Source: an uncultured Prevotellaceae bacterium
Lineage (GTDB): Bacteria; Bacteroidota; Bacteroidia; Bacteroidales; Bacteroidaceae
NCBI GenBank assembly: GCA_947306845.1
Contig: CAMZHP010000009.1
Coordinates: forward strand, 1 to 26,036
DNA: 26,036 bases
Reading direction: 5' to 3'
This document shows, piece by piece, positions 1-8,470 of the stretch. The notes under the pieces were generated by a model. That model saw only the letters and a list, made by a program, of their open reading frames with translations. It did not search any database and was not told where the DNA came from. A program made the translations under genes and the position numbers. Within the stretch, counting starts at the first letter, position 1. Each line of letters starts with the position of its first letter.

Positions 1-1
1 G

Positions 2-136
2 CACGTCGACCGTTGGTTCTCGCCGAAGGCGACTCAAAAAGATGATTCGCTGAATGGTTACAAGTATCACAAATCCGCAAGAGACGGGCGAGCTTGCTTG
101 CAAAAGGCTGAGTGTGGCGGTTTGGATAAAGCCTGA
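2..136 (+). CDS. Possible 3' end of a plus-strand ORF (partial, unidentified)
   Basis: Frame 2 is open from the left edge for 44 codons and ends with TGA at 134-136. The visible peptide starts HVDRWFSPKATQKD and ends AECGGLDKA, a mixed composition that could be a protein C-terminus. No family is recognised. The stop falls inside the hairpin at 128-150, an unusually tight arrangement, so this could equally be a chance open frame or a gene relic. The 5' part lies outside the window. Confidence 0.25.
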   Translation, partial: HVDRWFSPKATQKDDSLNGYKYHKSARDGRACLQKAECGGLDKA

Positions 137-150
137 ACTGTTCAGGCTTT
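128..150. terminator. Hairpin between the left-edge ORF and the Crp/Fnr gene, probable bidirectional terminator
   Basis: A perfect 10-bp inverted repeat (AAAGCCTGAA, loop CTG, TTCAGGCTTT) has A/T runs on its outer arms. It lies 15 bp downstream of the stop of the minus-strand regulator and directly after the plus-strand frame. The run of T residues is short in both directions, so strength is uncertain. Confidence 0.6.
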
Positions 151-165
151 TATGTCGTTGTGCAG

Positions 166-738
166 TCAATCTTCGAATGTGACGGCTCTTCTGATTCGCG
201 ACAATTGTTGTGGAGTTAAGTTCAGGAAAGAGGCGATGGCATGCAGGGGAAGGTGTTCCACGATGCCGGGACAACGGTGCAGCAACAGGTCATAGCGTTC
301 GCGAGGCGTGGCACGGTGAAAGTCCAGATAGCGGGCACGGGCCTGACAGAGCAGATGTTCCCCGATGATACTGCGCAGTTCCATTGAACTTATGTTTTGG
401 TTGAACAACTGCATCATTTGTTCACCACTCACCCTCAACACGCTGCTGGGCATCATCGCCTCTATCGTGGTCTGCGACGGACTTCCATTGAGACAGGAGG
501 GATAGTCGCCCACATACTCACCTTCGAACGAAAACCATGTGATGTGTTCCTTGCCGTCACTGAGGCCTCGTGTCACATACTTGAAGCATCCTTTGGTGAC
601 AAAGCCGAACCACCGTGAAGGTTCACCCTCACACTCCATACGTTCGCCTTTCTGATAACTGACAGTCTCACCCTCCCGCTCGCAGAAGTCATACAGCTCT
701 TGCAAGTCAATGCTATTTACACCGAATTTCTGTTCCAT
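166..738 (-). CDS. Crp/Fnr-family transcriptional regulator
   Basis: The protein is 190 aa. An N-terminal cyclic-nucleotide-binding-like beta-roll is recognisable around residues 25-110 (KGERMECEGEPSRWFGFVTKG, then FEGEYVGDYPSCLNG). A C-terminal winged-helix segment, LPLHAIASFLNLTPQQLSRIRR, shows the helix-turn-helix pattern of the family. Start ATG 738 was chosen because the family match begins just there; the frame stays open further upstream only across the preA end, where the peptide looks unrelated. It lies 56 bp downstream of the PreA-like gene on the same strand, so the two may be co-transcribed and this could regulate that gene. Bacteroidales carry many such small Crp-like regulators; ligand and targets cannot be inferred. 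No Fnr-type cysteine cluster is evident. Confidence 0.85.
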   Translation of the reverse strand: MEQKFGVNSIDLQELYDFCEREGETVSYQKGERMECEGEPSRWFGFVTKGCFKYVTRGLSDGKEHITWFSFEGEYVGDYPSCLNGSPSQTTIEAMMPSSVLRVSGEQMMQLFNQNISSMELRSIIGEHLLCQARARYLDFHRATPRERYDLLLHRCPGIVEHLPLHAIASFLNLTPQQLSRIRRAVTFED

Positions 739-794
739 ATCATTGAGTGTCGCCTCATTCCATGATATATAATAGAAAATGATTTGAGAAAAGC

Positions 795-2267
795 TTATTC
801 GGTTTTTTTCTTTATGCGTTTTGTCACACCGATGGCTCCGGTGGGACATACAAGGCTGCATAGATGGCATCCCACGCATTTTGTACCGACGATTCGTGGC
901 TGGCGAGATTCTGTATCGAAGGTGATGGCCTGATGTCCGCCGTCCATGCAAGAGGTGTAGCAGCGGCCACAGCCGATGCAGCGGTCGCGGTCAATATTCG
1001 GATAAACGATGGTGTCGCGGTCAAGGTCAGTTGGTGAGACGAAATTGGGTATTTCCTCGCCAACGAGAGACTCGAGTGAAGACAGACCTCGCTCCGCCAT
1101 ATAGTTTTGTAGTCCGAGGATGAGGTCGTCGATGATGCGATAGCCATACTGCATGACGGCGGTGCAGACTTGTACGTTGCGGCATCCAATTTGGAGGTAC
1201 TCCAAGGCGTCTCGCCATGTCTCGATGCCACCGATTCCGCTCAGTTCGATAACCTTCGCATGTGAACCCATCATGATGGTGTTCTGGGCCATTTCAAGGA
1301 TATAGCGCTGGGCTATGGGCTTGACAGCACGGCCGGAGAGTCCGGAGATCGCTTTGTGGCCCGATACTTCGGCCCGACTGCCCATCGTCACGCTTTTGAT
1401 GGTATTGATGGCAGATATGGCATCGGCGTCGGCGAAGTAGCTGGCCAAGGCTGGTTGATTGATGTGCGTGATGTTGGGTGTCATCTTAGGGATGACTGGG
1501 ATGTTGACACTGCGCTTCACGTAGGCTGTGTAGAACAGCACCAGCTCAGAGTCCTGACCCACATCACTGCCCATCCCGGCCAGTCGCATCTGCGGACAAG
1601 AAAAGTTCAGCTCCACGGCATCGCATCCTGCATCCTCTGCCATTTTGGCCAACTGGATCCACTCTTCCTCAAACTGTCCCATGATGCTGGCCACCACCAC
1701 TTTGGTGGGATAGTTCTGCTTCAGGCGGCGTAGAATGTCGAAGTCCACTTCGTGGGGGTTCTCACTTAGCTGCTCCATGTTGCGGAAAGCAGAGAAGTCG
1801 CTTCTGCCTCCCTCTTGAATGGCATCAAAGCGGGGCGATACCTCTTTGATCTCCTGCATGCAGATGGTCTTGTAGAACACACCGGCCCAACCCATGTCGA
1901 AAGCCCTCGCCACCATGTCGTAATTGGTGCAGATGGCCGATGAGGCAAGGAAGAAGGGGTTCTCGCAGGGGATACCGCAAAATGTGATGCCGAGAGAGGG
2001 CAGGGCATCGTTTGAAGAAGCGGTATCGCGACAAGCAGAGCGAATCAGCTCTCGGATGCGGATGGGGCGGTCGTAGTGGATGCAGGCTTTCTCAGCAGCC
2101 TCCAACTCTTCGTCCGTACACTGGGCTACCCACCGTCCTGCGATCTTCTCATTGCCGAAGCGGATGGAGCGGATGGCACGGGCGGGGTCACCATTCTTGC
2201 AAACTTGGGTACATGGTGCATCTGCGCACAGGAGGCATCTCGAGGCCTCTTCATAGGAGTGTAGCAT
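795..2267 (-). CDS. preA: PreA-like dihydropyrimidine dehydrogenase subunit with PreT-like N-terminal Fe-S segment
   Basis: The protein is 490 aa. From about residue 92 it follows the PreA/DPD FMN barrel (ITFCGIPCENPF, MGWAGVFYKTI, NFSCPQM, MGSDVGQDSELV, KMTPNI, SGIGGIETW). It ends with two ferredoxin [4Fe-4S] motifs, C430/433/436/440 and C464/467/470/474. The first ~90 residues are extra relative to E. coli PreA and contain EASRCLLCADAPCTQVC (C11, C14, C19, C23), closely resembling the start of PreT or of mammalian DPD domain I. The FAD/NAD(P) domains that normally follow that segment are absent. Known PreA reduces uracil/thymine reversibly with electrons from PreT; here the electron donor is not encoded nearby. 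Start ATG 2267 immediately precedes the cysteine segment. The downstream neighbour is a Crp-like regulator. Exact substrate is uncertain. Confidence 0.85.
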   Translation of the reverse strand: MLHSYEEASRCLLCADAPCTQVCKNGDPARAIRSIRFGNEKIAGRWVAQCTDEELEAAEKACIHYDRPIRIRELIRSACRDTASSNDALPSLGITFCGIPCENPFFLASSAICTNYDMVARAFDMGWAGVFYKTICMQEIKEVSPRFDAIQEGGRSDFSAFRNMEQLSENPHEVDFDILRRLKQNYPTKVVVASIMGQFEEEWIQLAKMAEDAGCDAVELNFSCPQMRLAGMGSDVGQDSELVLFYTAYVKRSVNIPVIPKMTPNITHINQPALASYFADADAISAINTIKSVTMGSRAEVSGHKAISGLSGRAVKPIAQRYILEMAQNTIMMGSHAKVIELSGIGGIETWRDALEYLQIGCRNVQVCTAVMQYGYRIIDDLILGLQNYMAERGLSSLESLVGEEIPNFVSPTDLDRDTIVYPNIDRDRCIGCGRCYTSCMDGGHQAITFDTESRQPRIVGTKCVGCHLCSLVCPTGAIGVTKRIKKKTE

Positions 2268-2309
2268 TTTCTTTTCTTTTGTTATTTGTTCTATTCATAG
2301 TTTAGAATG

Positions 2310-2317
2310 TAAAAGTA
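2310..2317 (-). promoter_or_regulatory. Weak candidate -7 element for the preA-like gene
   Basis: On the minus strand the sequence reads TACTTTTA, one base off the Bacteroidetes TAnnTTTG consensus, 43 bp upstream of the start codon. No convincing -33 TTTG is found at 19-21 bp spacing, so this is tentative. Confidence 0.3.
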
Positions 2318-2474
2318 TATGTTTTGAGGGGAATTTCCTAATTTCTTGATGGGATTTAGACTTTTTTATGATTATTTTTCAGCTTCTTCGGGCTTTCTGT
2401 TGTCAATTATTCATCAGGAATGCAATTCAACGTTAGCTTGAAGGCTACAGAGCTGTTTTGTCGCATGGTAAAAT
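2318..2474. other. AT-rich intergenic stretch without a recognised gene
   Basis: This is part of the 282-bp gap between the preA-like gene and glnN. Beyond the weak preA promoter candidate and the glnN terminator that flank it, no ORF, repeat or RNA gene was recognised. Confidence 0.5.
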
Positions 2475-2509
2475 GAAAGAGACCCCGATGCTGTCACAGC
2501 ATCAGGGTC
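2475..2509 (-). terminator. Intrinsic terminator of glnN
   Basis: A 13-bp stem with one mismatch, GACCCCGATGCTG (2481-2493) against CAGCATCAGGGTC (2497-2509), has a 3-nt loop. Read on the minus strand it is followed by a T-rich run (TCTCTTTCATTTT). It lies 41 bp after the glnN stop. Confidence 0.8.
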
Positions 2510-2549
2510 CTTGCAAACTTCAAACAACCTAGAAAAAAGTTGTCTATTG

Positions 2550-4766
2550 TTATCTAATAAAAAGCAACTCACGGTATTTGGGCAGTGGCCAAAGGCTATC
2601 GTCCACGATGAGTTCCAACTTGTCAATCTGATAACGGATGTCGTCGAGCTTCGGTTCTACCAAATCATGGTAGGCGATGGCTTTCTCATGTTCGTCCTCA
2701 ATCTTGTTGGCCTCCCTGCGAGCATTGACAAGTTCCTCTACCTGTTGCTCAATGGTTGAGGTGCGCTCGGCAATCTCCTCAATGAGTTTGATGTTGCGTG
2801 AGGAGAGTCTCGCAGCTTTCTCTGTCGAGAAGATGTCCGCCATGTTCTCCACATTCTCAAGCAGCGCGCTCTGATACCGTGTAGCAACTGGGATGATGTG
2901 GTTCATCGAGAGGTCGCCCAGCACGCGGGCCTCAATCTGTATCTTCTTCGTGTAGGTCTCCCACTTCACTTCGTTGCGGGCAATCAGCTCCTTCTTCGTC
3001 ATCACGCCGAGGCTCTCAAACATTTGGATGCTCTCTTCATCCAGGTAACGCTCGAAGATTTTCGGACACGACTTCTCCACGTCCAGTCCGCGCTTCTCTG
3101 CTTCCACCACCCACTCGTCGCTGTAGCCGTTGCCGTTGAAACGGATGGGTTTGCAGGTCTTGATATCATCGCGCAGAATGTCGATGATGGCATGGAAGGT
3201 GGCGTTGTGCTCCGTACCCTCAAATTGCTTGGCGGTCTCGGCGATACGGGCGTCCACACGTTTCTTGAAATCGACGAGGGCCTCTGCCACGGCACTGTTC
3301 AGGGCAATCATTGCACTGGCGCAGTTGGCTTCAGAACCCACGGCCCGGAACTCGAAACGGTTGCCGGTGAAGGCGAATGGACTGGTGCGGTTGCGGTCAG
3401 TGTTGTCGATGAGCAATTCGGGAATCTCTGGAATGTCCATCTTCATGCCCTTCTTGCCGTTCATGGCGAGGATGTTCTCCCTGTCGGCCATCTCGATGTG
3501 GTCGAGGAGCTCGCTCACCTGCTTGCCGAGGAATGACGATATGATGGCTGGCGGTGCTTCGTTGGCTCCCAGACGGTGGGCATTGGTGGCGCTCATGATA
3601 GAGGCCTTCAGCAGTCCGTTATGGCGATACACGCCCATCAGTGTTTCAACGATAAAGGTGGCGAAACGAAGGTTCTGCTCTGCCGTCTTGCCGGGAGCGT
3701 GGAGCAGCACACCGTTGTCTGTCGACAGGCTCCAGTTGTTGTGCTTGCCGCTGCCGTTGATGCCGGCGAACGGTTTTTCATGGAGCAGCACGCGGAACCC
3801 ATGCTTGCGGGCGACGCGTTTCATTACCGACATCAACAGCATATTGTGGTCCACGGCAAGGTTGGTTTCCTCAAAGATGGGAGCCAGCTCAAATTGGTTG
3901 GGGGCCACCTCGTTGTGGCGGGTCTTGCAAGGGATGCCCAACTCGAGTGCGACAATCTCGAGTTCTCTCATGAAGGCTGCGACGCGCTCGGGGATGCTGC
4001 CGAAATAGTGGTCGTCCATCTGCTGGTTCTTGGCCGAGTCGTGTCCCATCAGGGTGCGTCCTGTCAGCAGCAGGTCGGGACGTGCGGCGTACAGTCCCTC
4101 GTCCACGAGGAAGTACTCCTGTTCCCATCCGAGGTTGGAGGTGACCTTCTTCACATTGGGGTCGAAATAATGGCATACATCAGTAGCAGCCACATTCACG
4201 GCATGGAGTGCCCTCAGCAAAGGTGCCTTGTAGTCGAGGGCCTCGCCGCTATAACTGATAAATACGGTGGGGATGCACAGGGTGTCGTCGATGATGAAGA
4301 CAGGCGATGTGGGGTCCCATGCTGAATAACCACGTGCCTCGAAGGTAGAGCGGATACCGCCTGACGGGAATGATGAGGCGTCGGGTTCCTGTTGCACCAA
4401 CAACTTGCCGGTGAACTCCTCCACCATGCCGCCCTTGCCGTCGTGCTCGATAAACGAGTCGTGCTTTTCGGCGGTGCCCTCCGTCAGTGGCTGGAACCAG
4501 TGGGTGTAGTGGGTCACACCGTTCTCGGTCGCCCATTGCTTCATGCCTGCTGCCACGGCATCTGCCACCTCACGGTCGAGCCTGGCACCGTTGTCCATCA
4601 CGTCAACCATCTTCTCATAGACGGCTTTGGGCAGATACTTGTACATCTTCTCACGGTTGAATACCTTGCGTCCGAAATACTTCGCAGGTCTCTCATCCGG
4701 TGCAACTACGTCGAGTGGCTTTTTCTTGAATGCCTCGCCGACAACCTGAAATCTTAATGCTTCCAT
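2550..4766 (-). CDS. glnN: Glutamine synthetase type III (GSIII)
   Basis: The 738-aa length fits GSIII (~730 aa), not GSI/GSII (~450 or ~350). It catalyses glutamate + NH4+ + ATP to glutamine in the cytoplasm. GSIII-typical stretches include FNREKMYKYLPKAVYEKM near the N-terminus, NEVAPNQFE (285-293), the GSGKHNNWS ATP-site segment (338-345), and ANEAPPAIISSFLG. Start ATG 4766 (MEALRFQVVGEAF) matches where the family begins; a longer reading to 4823 would cross the promoter. It has its own promoter (4821-4828) and terminator (2475-2509), so it is probably a monocistronic unit although it follows dapL in the same direction. Its upstream region shares two sequence words with the gltB/amtB control region. 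Confidence 0.97.
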   Translation of the reverse strand: MEALRFQVVGEAFKKKPLDVVAPDERPAKYFGRKVFNREKMYKYLPKAVYEKMVDVMDNGARLDREVADAVAAGMKQWATENGVTHYTHWFQPLTEGTAEKHDSFIEHDGKGGMVEEFTGKLLVQQEPDASSFPSGGIRSTFEARGYSAWDPTSPVFIIDDTLCIPTVFISYSGEALDYKAPLLRALHAVNVAATDVCHYFDPNVKKVTSNLGWEQEYFLVDEGLYAARPDLLLTGRTLMGHDSAKNQQMDDHYFGSIPERVAAFMRELEIVALELGIPCKTRHNEVAPNQFELAPIFEETNLAVDHNMLLMSVMKRVARKHGFRVLLHEKPFAGINGSGKHNNWSLSTDNGVLLHAPGKTAEQNLRFATFIVETLMGVYRHNGLLKASIMSATNAHRLGANEAPPAIISSFLGKQVSELLDHIEMADRENILAMNGKKGMKMDIPEIPELLIDNTDRNRTSPFAFTGNRFEFRAVGSEANCASAMIALNSAVAEALVDFKKRVDARIAETAKQFEGTEHNATFHAIIDILRDDIKTCKPIRFNGNGYSDEWVVEAEKRGLDVEKSCPKIFERYLDEESIQMFESLGVMTKKELIARNEVKWETYTKKIQIEARVLGDLSMNHIIPVATRYQSALLENVENMADIFSTEKAARLSSRNIKLIEEIAERTSTIEQQVEELVNARREANKIEDEHEKAIAYHDLVEPKLDDIRYQIDKLELIVDDSLWPLPKYRELLFIR

Positions 4767-4820
4767 AATCACTTGTGTTAATATATGACTGTTCTTCTTA
4801 CAATATGCAATTATTTGATG

Positions 4821-4828
4821 CAAAGATA
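4821..4828 (-). promoter_or_regulatory. glnN promoter -7 element
   Basis: On the minus strand the sequence reads TATCTTTG, a perfect TAnnTTTG. It lies 54 bp upstream of ATG 4766, giving a predicted leader of roughly 45-50 nt. The -33 position is only a T run, so full activity may need an activator, compatible with nitrogen control. Confidence 0.65.
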
Positions 4829-4852
4829 TGACAATATGTTATATTAAAAAAA

Positions 4853-4938
4853 GAATTTATGGCACAAAAAATCAAGAAATTGATATAAAGTAATAAAATG
4901 AAAGTAAAATAGTCGTTATTGTAACAATTTGTAAGTTG
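4853..4938 (-). promoter_or_regulatory. glnN upstream region with words shared with the gltB/amtB region
   Basis: On the minus strand this holds CAACTTACAAATT (4926-4938), TTCTTGATTTTTTGT (4864-4878) and ATAAATTC (4853-4860). The same 13-mer, a 14-nt version of the second word and the same octamer occur at 13200-13239. The segment ATCAAGAAATTGAT (4871-4884, plus strand) is also an inverted repeat with 5-bp arms, centred about 63 bp upstream of the predicted start of transcription. Confidence 0.45.
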
Positions 4939-4942
4939 ATAA

Positions 4943-6184
4943 CTATATTCTTCCTCTGCTCCATTGGGCGATGCGGTCGAGCGCCTCTTCCGTACTCTCA
5001 TGGGTACCGAAAGCAGTGAAGCGCACATAGCCCTCACCGGATGGGCCAAATCCGACACCGGGGGTGCATACGACCCTTGCACCATAGAGCAACTGTTCAA
5101 AGAATCTCCATGAACTGGTTGCCGATGGTGTCTTCATCCAGATATAAGGCGCGTTCTCGCCGCCGTACACCTCATAGCCGAGGCTTCGCAGCGTGGAGAG
5201 CATTTTTTTTGCATTCTGCATGTAATAATCGATAGTGGCCTTCACTTGTTCCTTGCCCTCGGGGGTGTAGATGGCTTGAGCTGCACGTTGCGAGATGTAG
5301 CTGGTGCCGTTGAATTTCGTACATTGTCTGCGGTTCCACAACGGATTGAGAGGGATGCGCTCGCCTTCGAGAGTGGCGGCTGTCAGGTCCTTGGGCACGA
5401 TGGTGTAGCCACATCGCACACCGGTGAATCCTGCCGTCTTGGAATAAGAGTGAAATTCGATGGCGCATTTCCTCGCCCCGCGGATCTCATAGATGCTGTG
5501 TGGTATATCAGGGTCGCTGATATAGGCCTGATAAGCAGCGTCGTAGAAGATGAGCGTGTCGTTCTTTAGCGCGTAGTTCACCCACTTACGCAGTTCTTGT
5601 TTTGAAATGACCATGCCAGTGGGGTTATTGGGGTAGCATAGATAGATGACATCGACATGACGGTCTTTGGGAATCTGTGGCACAAAGCCGTTCTCTGCCG
5701 TGCAGGGCATATAGATGACGTTCGACCAGCGTCCGTCCTGTACGGTTCCAGCCCGCCCGATCATTACGTTTGAGTCAATATAGACGGGGTAGATGGGGTC
5801 GGTCACGCCAATACTGTTGTCCCAGCGGATGAGTTCCTGGATGTTGCCTGTATCTGATTTCGCTCCGTCGTTGATGAAGATCTCATCAATGTCGAGGTGA
5901 ATGCTGCGGGGAAGGAATTCGTTTTTCTGTATTGCCTCACGCAGGAAGTCATAACCTTGTTCGGGACCATAGCCACGAAAACCTTGTCTGGTGGCCATCT
6001 CATCGGTGGCACGGTGCATTGCTTCGATGACGGCAGGGCAGAGAGGTTGCGTCACGTCTCCGATACCGAGAGAGATGACATCTGCCTTTGGGTTCATCAC
6101 CTTGAAGGCATTCACCTTCTTGGCGATGTCGGCGAACAGGTAGTTGTTTGGTAGTTTCAGAAAATGCTCGTTTACTAATGCCAT
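4943..6184 (-). CDS. dapL: LL-diaminopimelate aminotransferase
   Basis: The protein is 413 aa, a class I/II PLP aminotransferase. It converts tetrahydrodipicolinate plus glutamate directly to LL-2,6-diaminopimelate and 2-oxoglutarate, bypassing the acylated intermediates. DapL hallmarks are the start VNEHFLKLPNNYLFADIAKKV, GIGDVTQPLCPAV, FINDGAKSDTGNIQ, YPNNPTGMV, and the PLP lysine K249 in SYSKTAGFTGVRCGY. Start ATG 6184 leaves the normal short N-terminus. It lies 28 bp downstream of dapF, the next enzyme of the pathway, probably in the gltBD transcript, whose product glutamate is its amino donor. Confidence 0.96.
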   Translation of the reverse strand: MALVNEHFLKLPNNYLFADIAKKVNAFKVMNPKADVISLGIGDVTQPLCPAVIEAMHRATDEMATRQGFRGYGPEQGYDFLREAIQKNEFLPRSIHLDIDEIFINDGAKSDTGNIQELIRWDNSIGVTDPIYPVYIDSNVMIGRAGTVQDGRWSNVIYMPCTAENGFVPQIPKDRHVDVIYLCYPNNPTGMVISKQELRKWVNYALKNDTLIFYDAAYQAYISDPDIPHSIYEIRGARKCAIEFHSYSKTAGFTGVRCGYTIVPKDLTAATLEGERIPLNPLWNRRQCTKFNGTSYISQRAAQAIYTPEGKEQVKATIDYYMQNAKKMLSTLRSLGYEVYGGENAPYIWMKTPSATSSWRFFEQLLYGARVVCTPGVGFGPSGEGYVRFTAFGTHESTEEALDRIAQWSRGRI

Positions 6185-6212
6185 GGTTGTGTTGAAGTTT
6201 GAAAATTGATTA

Positions 6213-7019
6213 TTATAGGGTGATTTCTCCGTCGAAGACGAACTCGGCGGGGCCGGTCAAATATACGTGATTGTCTGATTCGCGCCATTCGATGTCGAGC
6301 GTTCCGCCGTCCATCATGATCTGTGAACGTCTTCCTGTGCGTCCAGTGAGAGCGGCTGCCACCGCTGTGGCACAGGCGCCGGTGCCGCACGCCATGGTTA
6401 TGCCGCTGCCACGCTCCCAGACACGGGTGCGCACTGCTGTCTCTTCGATGCGGGCAAACTCTATGTTGCATCGCTGTGGAAATGCGGGATGGTGCTCCAA
6501 CAACCGTCCTGTATCGCCCACCTGATCCACATCATCGGTGAAGATGACATAATGAGGATTGCCCATTGAGACAAATGTTCCCGTTCCGGGGTCTTGCGTT
6601 TTCAGGTATTGGGAATCATCCTCGAAAACGGGCTCTCCCATGTCTGTGGTGACGGAGGTGACGATGGAGCGTGGACGTGAAATGTGCAGTCTCAATATCT
6701 TCACACCCGACAGGGTCAGCAGCCTGATTTCAGACTTGTCTGTCAGTCCGCGCTCATATAGGTATTTTCCGATGCATCTTGATGCGTTGCCGCACATCAT
6801 CGCTTCGCTCCCGTCGGCATTGAAAATGCGCATTGTGAAGTCTGCCTCGGGCACGGGACTGCTCCCGATGAGCACCAGACCGTCGGAACCTATGCCTGCG
6901 TGGCGGTCACTCCACCTCACGGCGGCTTCATGGGGATTGGGCACCTGGTGGAGCATGGTGTTGACATATATGTAGTCGTTGCCTGCTCCGTGCATCTTGG
7001 TGAAGGGAATCTTGCTCAT
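6213..7019 (-). CDS. dapF: Diaminopimelate epimerase
   Basis: The protein is 268 aa and converts LL- to meso-diaminopimelate for lysine and peptidoglycan synthesis, without a cofactor. The family start [14 protein letters not shown] is present. Both catalytic cysteines are visible: C76 in [10 protein letters not shown] and C211 in [13 protein letters not shown]. coli DapF uses equivalent positions. The start is the single ATG at 7019 before the family match. It lies between gltD (56 bp upstream) and dapL (28 bp downstream) on the same strand. The upstream spacer contains repeat-like sequence described separately. Confidence 0.97.
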   Translation of the reverse strand: MSKIPFTKMHGAGNDYIYVNTMLHQVPNPHEAAVRWSDRHAGIGSDGLVLIGSSPVPEADFTMRIFNADGSEAMMCGNASRCIGKYLYERGLTDKSEIRLLTLSGVKILRLHISRPRSIVTSVTTDMGEPVFEDDSQYLKTQDPGTGTFVSMGNPHYVIFTDDVDQVGDTGRLLEHHPAFPQRCNIEFARIEETAVRTRVWERGSGITMACGTGACATAVAAALTGRTGRRSQIMMDGGTLDIEWRESDNHVYLTGPAEFVFDGEITL

Positions 7020-7090
7020 GCTTATAGAGGTGAGGAGTGAGAGGTAGAGACGAGGCGAGCCCCGTCGAGGAGATGTTAGGGGTGAGAAGT
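7020..7090. repeat. Dispersed-repeat relic: GTGAG/GAGG-rich segment with imperfect hairpin, dapF-gltD junction
   Basis: The plus strand is rich in GAGGTGAGGAGTGAGAGG-type sequence and ends inside gltD, where it encodes the last residues, FLTSHP. In its centre GTAGAGACG (7044-7052) begins an imperfect hairpin: GACGAGG (7049-7055), loop CGAG, CCCCGTC (7060-7066). The style resembles dispersed palindromic repeats I recall from Bacteroidota and cyanobacterial genomes; that family assignment is inference. Related sequence is seen at 7761-7788 inside gltD. Confidence 0.45.
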
Positions 7091-8437
7091 GAGAAACTTG
7101 TCAACCTTAAGTGCCGTCTGCCTTCCACTGGCGAGAGCCCGTACCACGAGACTGGCGCCATTGGCGGCATCGCCACAGATGAAGACGTTTTCTGCATACT
7201 GGGGATGTTCGGGCTTGAGGAATCCCATGGCGAGGAGCACCAGTTCAGCCTTGATGATTTCCGGCTCGCCTTTCTCCACCATGAGTGGACGGCCTCCCGC
7301 CGGATTGGGCTTCCAGTCAATCTCCTGCACCTTCACACCGGTGAGATGTCCGTCCTTGCCTAAGAATTCAAGGGTGTTGATGTTCCAGCGTCGGATGCAG
7401 CCTTCCTCATGCGACGAAGTGGTTTTGAGCGTCCGTGGCCAGTTGGGCCAGGGATTTTGTGGGTCGTCTGGACCTTCGACAGGCCGGGGCATGATTTCTA
7501 TCTGTGTTACGCTCTTGCATCCTTGCCGGTGGGCGGTGCCGATACAGTCGCTGCCCGTATCGCCGCCACCGATGACGAGCACATTCTTTCCCTTGGCTGT
7601 GATGCGCTCTTCCTTGCCAAACTCCATGCCGGCAAGCACGCGGTTTTGTTGGGCGAGGAGCTCGAGGGCGAAGTGGACACCTTTCAGTTCTCTTCCTTTC
7701 ACTTTCAGGTCGCGTGCGGTTGGGGTGCCAGTGGCGATGACCACGGCATCGTAATCAGAGATGAGAGGTGAGAGGTCGGAAGTGAGGGAAATATCTATGC
7801 CATACTTAAACTCGATGCCTTCCTGCTCCAGCAGGCGCAGACGGCGGTCGATGATCCTCTTGTTCAGCTTGAAGTTGGGAATGCCATAGCGCAGAAGGCC
7901 GCCTGCCGCTTCGTTCTTCTCAAAGACGATGACGCTGTAACCCATCAGGTTGAGGTCGTTGGCGACGGCGAGTCCGGCAGGGCCGGCGCCGATGACCGCC
8001 ACACGCTTGCCGTTGCGCTGCGGATGGCGCACGGTGATAAATCCTTCGCGGAAAGCTGCCTCGGTAATAGCCGCCTCATTCTCGCGGTTGGTGGTCGGCT
8101 CGTGGTTGAAGAGGTTGAGCACGCAGGCCTTCTCACAGAGAGCCGGACAGATGCGCCCTGTGAACTCCGGGAAGGGGTTGGTGGACGTGAGCAGCCGGTA
8201 GGCCAGTTCCCACTCTCCTTTAAATAAGGCATCATTCCACTCTGGGGCTTTGTTGCCCAAGGGACATGCCCAGTGGCAGAACGGCACGCCGCAGTCCATG
8301 CAGCGGGATGCCTGAGCCTTTCGCTCACGCGTGTTCAGTGTTTGTTCCACTTCACCGAAGTCGAGAATTCTGTCGTGCAGCGGACGGTAACCTGCCTCTT
8401 GGCGGTGTATCTCTAAAAATGCTTTCGGATTTCCCAT
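7076..8437 (-). CDS. gltD: Glutamate synthase small subunit (NAD(P)H-dependent GOGAT beta subunit)
   Basis: The 453-aa protein passes electrons from NAD(P)H via FAD and Fe-S clusters to GltB. The N-terminal Fe-S cysteines are C46, C49, C54, C58 ([13 protein letters not shown]) and C97, C101, C105. The FAD dinucleotide fold GAGPAG is at about 150-155, followed by the NAD(P)H fold [10 protein letters not shown] and the C-terminal FAD motif [15 protein letters not shown]. Start ATG 8437 gives the family N-terminus [10 protein letters not shown]. Residues 217-228 (DNA 7761-7788) read [12 protein letters not shown] in place of the usual helix before YDAVVIATG, and the C-terminus FLTSHP also looks repeat-derived. 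It lies downstream of gltB, separated by the CTAG repeat, in the same reading frame. Confidence 0.97.
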   Translation of the reverse strand: MGNPKAFLEIHRQEAGYRPLHDRILDFGEVEQTLNTRERKAQASRCMDCGVPFCHWACPLGNKAPEWNDALFKGEWELAYRLLTSTNPFPEFTGRICPALCEKACVLNLFNHEPTTNRENEAAITEAAFREGFITVRHPQRNGKRVAVIGAGPAGLAVANDLNLMGYSVIVFEKNEAAGGLLRYGIPNFKLNKRIIDRRLRLLEQEGIEFKYGIDISLTSDLSPLISDYDAVVIATGTPTARDLKVKGRELKGVHFALELLAQQNRVLAGMEFGKEERITAKGKNVLVIGGGDTGSDCIGTAHRQGCKSVTQIEIMPRPVEGPDDPQNPWPNWPRTLKTTSSHEEGCIRRWNINTLEFLGKDGHLTGVKVQEIDWKPNPAGGRPLMVEKGEPEIIKAELVLLAMGFLKPEHPQYAENVFICGDAANGASLVVRALASGRQTALKVDKFLTSHP

Positions 8438-8470
8438 AAGATTTTTATTTGGAGTTTCTGGAGTTTTTAT

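Noticed and set aside
1500..1640. Loss of the DPD active-site Cys (GMGSDVGQ where mammalian DPD has a Cys)
   Set aside because: E. coli PreA, as I recall it, has the same SDVGQ stretch, so this is normal for bacterial PreA.
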